A DNA stretch of 64,000 bases, taken from contig JAJKFJ010022330.1 of NCBI GenBank assembly GCA_027382625.1, positions 1 through 64,000 on the forward strand, in the 5' to 3' direction. Made by a program: the position numbers and the translations under genes. Positions 58,350 to 64,000 of this stretch are shown here, in pieces. Below the pieces are notes generated by a model. It was not told where the DNA came from and did no database searches. It worked only from the letters and a program-made list of their open reading frames with translations. This DNA is from Tetmemena sp. SeJ-2015. Its lineage: Eukaryota; Ciliophora; Spirotrichea; Sporadotrichida; Oxytrichidae. Within the stretch, counting starts at the first letter, position 1. Each line of letters starts with the position of its first letter.

Positions 58350-59758
58350 CTAATATTAATTCGAAAATAATCGTGAAACACGCACCCACTCTCTATTTCC
58401 TGTGTCATCTCCTCTCATCATTTTATTTCCTTCGATGAGATGAATGAGCATATAAAATGGAAGTGAAGGTGGGGTGGGGTATGTAAATTCGAGACTGGTG
58501 AGGGAGTACTCCCTGGCCTTGTCATTAAGTTGAGCGATTATAAGATTTTTAAAGTCTGGCGATGAGTAGATCTCACTCTCCTGTGAGATCTTTCTCTCTG
58601 CTATGTATTTCTTGACCTGTTCTGGCTCAGGAACCACAATAGACAAATATGGAATAATATCTTGTAAGGTTGGTTATATTAATAGCGATGATGTTGTTTT
58701 GGAGGGAATCTCCATACACAAATATCTAGCTGATGTAGGAGCACTGTACGTAGATGTTTTCCAACTTTTCTGGAGCTATGTACTCTCCTTGAGAGAGCTT
58801 CAAAAATAAGTGCGATCAGATCAACAACATAGTTAAAGGAGTAGTTTTAAAATGAAAGTTTTAATAATTACTTTTCTCTTTAACTGAGTCAAAGATTACT
58901 CCATAGACTCTATTCAGGATGCGAGGGACTAATAATTACTACATAGGCTTTAAAGTAAGCAGTTCTACTCAAATGTGTGCCCGTAAGGCAGATAGGAGAG
59001 ATGCCATTAGAATTTAAGTTTATTATAATCTTTTATAGGTTACTTTTTGTTTGTATTATCTGATGATGAAGGCAAGAGCATCTGGTCCCAGACTTTCATA
59101 GACTGGCACGATGGTGACACTTGAACTCATGCAGGCTAAGTCAGCAATGGCCCACTCCTCTCTGTTCTTAGCGTAAATTCCCAGAAAAGCGAACTGCTTG
59201 TCCTTGTGGGTCTCCTCAAGTAAGGGGCAAAGGCCGAGTGATTGTAATCCTATTGAACAAGTAAGATATTACGATTACAGCTATATGCAATAACAAATAC
59301 AGGAGTTAATGGTATCAAAACTCTTATAAAAGATACGATACCTTGAAATATTGTCTTGATATCAAGCGACTGACAAAAACTTACCCTTTGCAAAGGATAC
59401 ACTTAAATCATGGATCTCTTTATAAGACTTCCACTCATAGGGTGCACCCTCCTTTGAATAGTTTCTAGTACCGAGAGCATTATTGTCTGGGACTCTGTTC
59501 ACTGTCATTTCATAGACTTCCCATAGGGACTTGCATCCTAGATATTCCTTAGGGGCGAGCTTGTCCGGATCATCCTTATGTATGGCACATCTAAGATTCA
59601 AATTTAAGCTTGGTGTTTCAAAGACCTTCAAATAGTATAGGTAGCTTATAGTATCACAATAGTAGGCTTACTTACATGAGTTCTCTGGAGTGTCCGGGGA
59701 TTTGAGGCTTCTGTTCGTTGAAGAAGCCGTAGGAGAATTATGGAGTTTGATTTCCCAT
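58350..59758 (-). CDS. Long-chain acyl-CoA synthetase 2, minus-strand segments (scrambled)
   Basis: The ATG at 59756-59758 gives MGNQTPQFSYGFFNEQKPQI and PGHSREL, then an intron (donor GTAAGTAAG, acceptor CTTAG near 59590). ICAIHKDDPDKLAPKEYLGC, APYEWKSYKEIHDL and KQFAFLGIYAKNREEWAIA follow, down to pointer ATCATCAGATAA (59056-59067). The gene then leaves to the + strand and returns twice: a 47-bp segment 58957-59003 (SYLPYGHTFEQ) and a 58-bp segment 58873-58930 (RILNRVYGVIFDSVKEK). It returns finally from 58865 downward: LSQGEYIAPEKLENIYVQC, IFVYGDSLQ, VVPEPEQVKKYI, DKAREYSLTSLE. The expected end (TPTFKIKR region) is not found. A +1 frame discrepancy sits at about 58797-58806. Confidence 0.9.
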
Positions 59759-59911
59759 TTTATTAACTTTGTCTTTGATAAGATTCGAGTCAGAAAATTT
59801 TTTATTAAAACCTTGCTAATCTATTTATCTGACCACTCACAATTTAAAACTGACCTGATTTTCATCCATAGAAAATTTCTAAGAGAGTGAGATCTCTTTT
59901 GAATTAGGATA

Positions 59912-61072
59912 ATCATCAGATAAACTGAGTTGACTACGATGTGCGTTGAGAAGAAGGGCATTGACCTCATACTGAAACTAAAGCAAGAGAAGGAGCATGA
60001 CCATATCTAGATTCCACTTCTAAAGCAAATAATTTGCTTCGATCCGGTCTCTGAAGATGACAAGAGGTTATTCCTTTCTCCAATTTAAAATGATTAGTAA
60101 AGTTCTCTGAAATAATAGAGGAGGGTAGAAGAGTTCAAGAGGTGTAGTTTAGGAAGCCAGAATAGGAGACAGTTTACATTATCTGCTACACTTCTGGAAC
60201 CACAGGTGATCCCAAAGGAGTGATGCTTTCTCATGGTGGATTCCTTAGTTGCATCCATCTTTGTGAATGGTTCCACATCAGACAAAATAAATAAATCCTA
60301 CTCACTCACTCACACTTACACGCATCTTTTAAATCAATTAGACTGAATCATGAAGACATTCATCTCTCTTATCTATCTATAGTTGGTATGAACTGCTTCC
60401 TATTGAGTATTTTGAACGGCATGCAAATTGGATACTACTCAGGGGATCCCTTGAAGCTTTTGGAGGATTTGAAGGTGCTAAGACCAACTTTCTTCGTCAC
60501 AGTCCCTCGCATTATCTGTATTCATTCTCATTTCTTAGTTAAAGAGAAAGGAGGAGTATCCAAATGGATGTTCGATAAGGCAGTAGCCACAAAGACTTAC
60601 TACTATCAGAACGGAGGATTCCTTCACCTCTAAATTAAGAAACTCGTTTTCAAGAAAGTTCAAGCTCAATTCGGAGGTAGGGTAAGATACATGATATCTG
60701 CGAGTGCTCTATTCTATATTATGGTTAGCTGAGGTTTTGACTTTCTATAAAATCGCTCTTGGTATTCACATCTATGAGTGCTATGGTCAGACCGAGTCCT
60801 ATGGACCTGCTACTCTAACTTCTCCTCTAGACTTTACTTGTGGCCATGTGGGAGGAGTCCTGCCTTCTATTAAAGTCAGATTGAGAGATTTGCCTGAGCT
60901 GGGATATTTATCATCAATAACTACCTTCATCTTGCTAAGAGGAGAGGTGTAATTTTAAGGTCAAAATATCTTTGAAGGCTATTACAAATGTCCTGAAAAG
61001 CAGCAAAGATTCTTCTCGTCATGAATGGAATGTTCACATTATATTCTGAGAAACGCTGCATTAAAACTTTCA
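59912..61072 (+). CDS. Long-chain acyl-CoA synthetase 2, plus-strand segments (scrambled)
   Basis: These inverted segments fill exactly what the minus-strand part lacks. 59912 onward: TELTTMCVEKKGIDLILK. 60100-60285: RRVQEVQFRKPEQETVYII and the AMP-binding loop CYTSGTTGDPKGVMLSHGG. 60330-60368: LNHEDIHLSYL. 60390-60512: NCFLLSILNGMQIGYYSGDP and LRPTFFVTVPRI. 60538 onward: GGVSKWMFDKAVATKTYYYQ, RVRYMISASA, IYECYGQTESYGPATLTSP and EVQFQGQNIFEGYYKCPEKQ. Segment ends match minus-strand repeats: ATCATCAGATAA (59912-59923), CATCTCTC (60361-60368), GAACTGCTT (60390-60398), AGTCCCTCGCAT (60501-60512), GTTAAAGAGAAA (60538-60549) and ATTAAAACTTTCA (61060-61072). A TGA at 61022-61024 interrupts the frame where the paralog has a conserved Trp-containing block, so the gene may be decaying. 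Confidence 0.9.
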
Positions 61073-61242
61073 AATAACTAGTTGATATATTATGTATGAC
61101 TTTATCTATTTCTATTTATTGTAAACTTAAACCTTGGCTTTAAATCTCTCTCAGAGAGTTAATATGTACTACTCCAAAGACTCTTCAATATCCTCCTTCC
61201 TATAACTAATAAATACCACGATTATCAATTATTAATCTTTTA
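61073..61242. other. Intergenic spacer
   Basis: Short AT-rich gap; no feature recognised. Confidence 0.45.
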
Positions 61243-64000
61243 TCAACACTAAATTATAAGTACTGCAAGTTCTCCATACTTTCTGGTAGTGCTATCAGGA
61301 GCTAATAAGAGTAATTCGTTGCTCTCCCCTTTGAGGAAACGTTTGAGTTTAAGTTCCTTTTCTGATAAACTAGCCTGCGAGGTCTTTTCCTTGTACTAGA
61401 GTTTGCGGATGATTCTTGAAGCTGCGAGGCTCTCTTCCCAGAAACTCACTAGTAGCTAAATCACAGAGGAGGGTGTGATTGTAGGGCTTGCAAATCCACT
61501 CTTCAACTAAGCTTGCAGCTCCTTCATCAAGTTCTTTTGCTTTTTCCTTTGGTACTCATCTATTCAAATGATTAGAATTAAGGCTATAAGGTTTGACTTA
61601 CGAACAAGCAGCTGAATCAGGGCTACACTCACTGAGTTCCTTCCATTTATTTAAGAATCTTCCTTAAGCTTCCCCTCCTCTGTGAACATTTAGTTCTGCG
61701 GCTGATCCTTCTCATCAACTATCGACTTCATGAATTAATTAGCATATGAAAGTAATTTCTACTTTCAACTTTTTTAATTAATTGATTATAAGAAATATTT
61801 TACATGAACTGAATTTTCTCATCCAAGTCCCTTGCTTTCCCTTTGAGTCTCTTATTTGAAAGAGTTAGCTAGGTTTCAGAGAACTGCTGCCCAGAGGCTG
61901 GCCCTGCATTACTCTGGTTGAAGTCTTAGGAATTTCTGAGAGTAGCAGTTTGATTATTCTGTTGATTCTGCTGCATTGTCTAATCTAAGGGTCTTTGGAG
62001 GCTGAGGCTCTATCTTGTGCACTACTACAGAGTCTGATGAGTAGCAGAATTAAAGGACAGCTTTTTTCCCTTTGAGCTTGGATAACTTTATCTTTTGAGT
62101 TGAGATCTGCCCATTACAAATTTGAACACGAAAAGAAAAAAATTTTAAAATTTCCATTTTTGGAATTGGGGGTTGGGTTTTTCCTTTTAAATTAAACTTA
62201 AACCCATTCGCCTGAAGGGAAAAAAAATTTAAAAATTTTTACCTTTGTAATTTTGTTTACCTTAGAAAAAAGTTTTTAAGGCCAAGGGGGAAAAGGTTTA
62301 AATTAAAGATTATGAAAAAAATTGAAAACACAAATATTTTTCATGCAGAGAGTTTGCTGGGGCCCGATATTTTAAAAAAAACTCATATTAATATTTAAAA
62401 AGGGCTATTAACAAGCGGGCAGAAAAGGGGGGGAATCTACGATTTCAACTGACACGAAGTTGCAACTCTCCATTTATTATTTTAACCAATCACCGATTTA
62501 ATTAAAATTCCTTCTATAATGAAAAATAATTTCCATTTTGATTGGGGTTATCTTTGCTGGCTGCTCTTTGGATTGAGGAGATCTTGAGAACTCCATTCGA
62601 CCTGAAGTTCAAGTTACTTTCCGAGTTGTTCACGCTGCTAATTTCCATAGTTTCACTAGAAAAAAGTTATTATCAGCTCAATCAGAAAAGGATTAAAGTG
62701 TGATTTCCTTTCGACAGTAAACCCTATAATGATGTACCAAATTTCCGCTTTTAAAGCTTTACTTACTTATTAATTTGAGCTCCTAGCTTATTTTAATTGC
62801 CGAAAGTGAAAGGCTGGAAGCTATAGGCTCCAATCCTTTCTGTGTGAATCTTCTGCTCTTCATTCACAGACATTCCCCTCGTAAGGTTGTTGCAAAACTC
62901 TGACTGCAAAGTATCCTTCTTTTGTTCAGTCATAAGTTGAGTGCCTCCCGCACCAGTGCCACCGAGGTACTAATGATGGAAACGTGTCTGGTTGTACTAG
63001 TCCTGGCTAAATTCCCTCTATGTGAAGAATCGTTCTCTTGACCCAGCGTCTCTCCTCGATTCCTGCAAAATTCGCTCAGCCTAATTTAACTGATGTAGCT
63101 TTTCTTGTTCAAAAGATTATAACAAATATAGGAAAGAAATTTAGTTTAGATTCTTCCATTTAGTCAAGCTGATTATTTCTCTCACAAATTTCGTTCATCA
63201 TTTCCAGCTCTAGTCTCTCAATATCCTAGGTAGTTTCAAGTTTTAACTTAGTCTCCTTATCTATAGATTCGCCTCTTCTTTTCTTGCTGTTGTGTTGCTA
63301 CTGTCTCTTTAAGCTTCTTCTTTCATTCTCTTTCTCAAAATTCATTAAGCATAGTTTATTTAGGTAGCATTCTGTACTTGAGTTCCATTGAGACTTGATT
63401 TTTCAACTGCAACCTGCTGCTAACTATTTTGGGACTTATCTCTTCTCCTTTTATCGCTTTTCTTGGCCGTCCTGTCCTTAGAGCGTCTGGTCTTAGTTTC
63501 ATTACTCTTCTGTTGCTACTTCTTAGAGGTACTTATCATTTAAACTCGCAATCCATTTAAATGAAGAATTGAAGCTAACTTTGCTTTCTATCTTGAGTAG
63601 CAGTGGCTCGATCAATAGCAACATTACTGACAGTGTTATCTTCACTCCCTTGGGTGTGGCTCTTCTCAGCAAGCACGATACTTGCTCCTAGAGCAGAGGG
63701 AGCTATCTTATGGAAGTTCTGGCGACTGATGATGATGCTGGGCTGGGAGGAGTTATTCATCAGAGTCTTCGAGCTATTCTAGTGAGTCATCAATAGCTAA
63801 GAGCAATTACTTTGCTCCCCTAAAAAGCCTAATGTTGCACCTGATGCGGTTCCAACATTCATTCCTAGTCCAGCTGGGTGATTGATGCTTCCTAGAACTC
63901 CAGTAGCTATGCCAGTACAGTTCTGCAGCTTATTGAACTTAGAGAAGGTTTGCTACTTGTTTTTGTTCAGAATGTTTGAAAGATTCAAGCTCTTCTATTG
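61243..64000 (-). CDS. Low-complexity/coiled-coil protein, runs off the right edge
   Basis: Minus-strand segments start at the window edge (FSKFNKLQNCTGIATGVLGS, SQPSIIISRQNFHKIAPSAL, to about 63545). They continue as a Lys/Arg/Ser-rich stretch (SKDRTAKKSDKRRRDKSQNS near 63440), Gln/Asn-rich segments (MQQNQQNNQTATLRNS near 61950) and a charged helical C-terminus (QRKKQKNLMKELQAQLKSGF, LSEKELKLKRFLKGESNELL), with TGA at 61243-61245. A possible start ATG lies at about 63541, in which case the edge segment would belong to another gene. A compositionally odd stretch at 62110-62450 interrupts it. No domain recognised. Confidence 0.45.
62110..62450. other. Homopolymer-rich anomalous stretch
   Basis: Runs of A, T and G of 5-8 bases follow each other (for example near 62130-62180, 62220-62260 and 62425-62435), giving a texture found nowhere else in the window. 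It has no coding on either strand and lies between coding segments of the minus-strand gene. It is either a long IES, a decayed repeat or low-quality sequence. Confidence 0.5.

Noticed and set aside
62155..62185. Possible telomere-like repeat (G and T runs)
   Set aside because: No regular G4T4 or C4A4 unit is present, so it does not support a TBE element end or a chromosome end.
1..64000. CRISPR arrays, bacterial operons, ribosome binding sites
   Set aside because: The genetic code, introns and IES structure are those of a ciliate germline; no regularly spaced direct-repeat arrays were seen.
1..64000. Large autonomous transposon or retroelement with transposase or reverse transcriptase
   Set aside because: No such protein motif was recognised in any frame; the only mobile element supported is the non-coding inverted-repeat element.

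Overview
The window reads as germline (micronuclear) DNA of a hypotrich-type spirotrich ciliate such as the Oxytricha/Stylonychia/Tetmemena group. Two things in the sequence say so. First, genes stay open only if TAA and TAG are read as Gln and TGA is the sole stop. Second, nearly every gene is cut by short, AT-rich segments flanked by direct repeats of 2-9 bases; deleting one repeat copy plus the segment restores frame and family motifs exactly. These are internal eliminated sequences (IESs) with pointer repeats. Ordinary GT-AG introns are also present (conserved first intron of two acyl-CoA synthetases; heads of two transporters; SFM1-like gene). The species cannot be fixed from the sequence.

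Layout. 1-1.2 kb is AT-rich non-coding. 1.26-9.8 kb (+) is one very fragmented gene for a large Cadg/beta-propeller membrane protein. 10.5-11.9 kb (-) is a six-pass membrane protein and 11.97-12.15 kb (+) a 60-residue tail-anchored protein. 12.7-16.5 kb (+) is a MORN-repeat protein, the best place to see pointers. 16.8-18.7 kb (+) is a secreted GH5 glycosidase. 18.9-26.2 kb holds two major-facilitator paralogs, an SFM1-like (DUF431) methyltransferase and an 883-bp inverted-repeat element. 26.3-34.1 kb has membrane-protein fragments (-) and a large TmcB-like PAS membrane protein (+). 34.3-35.9 kb (-) has a Frag1/PGAP2-like gene and a half-copy of it. Then come an E2 of the J type (36.1 kb), a small membrane protein (37.4 kb), a secreted protein (38 kb, -) whose paralog lies at 49.2 kb (+), three long Gln/Asn/Ser-rich genes (40-49 kb), a papain-type protease (51-52.6 kb), a GC-rich conserved gene (53-54.5 kb), an unscrambled long-chain acyl-CoA synthetase (54.9-58.1 kb, -), a scrambled paralog of it (58.35-61.07 kb, both strands) and a low-complexity gene running off the right edge.

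The main result is gene scrambling proven at base level. The second acyl-CoA synthetase is split between strands; reading it N to C crosses six matched junction repeats of 8-13 bases. The two transporters both have their first coding segment inverted, joined at the same codon position. The SFM1-like gene has one 135-bp segment, inverted, 3.2 kb away inside the gap of the second transporter, with matching 9- and 12-base pointers. The genes do not form a pathway; they share a germline neighbourhood and are sorted out only by programmed DNA rearrangement.
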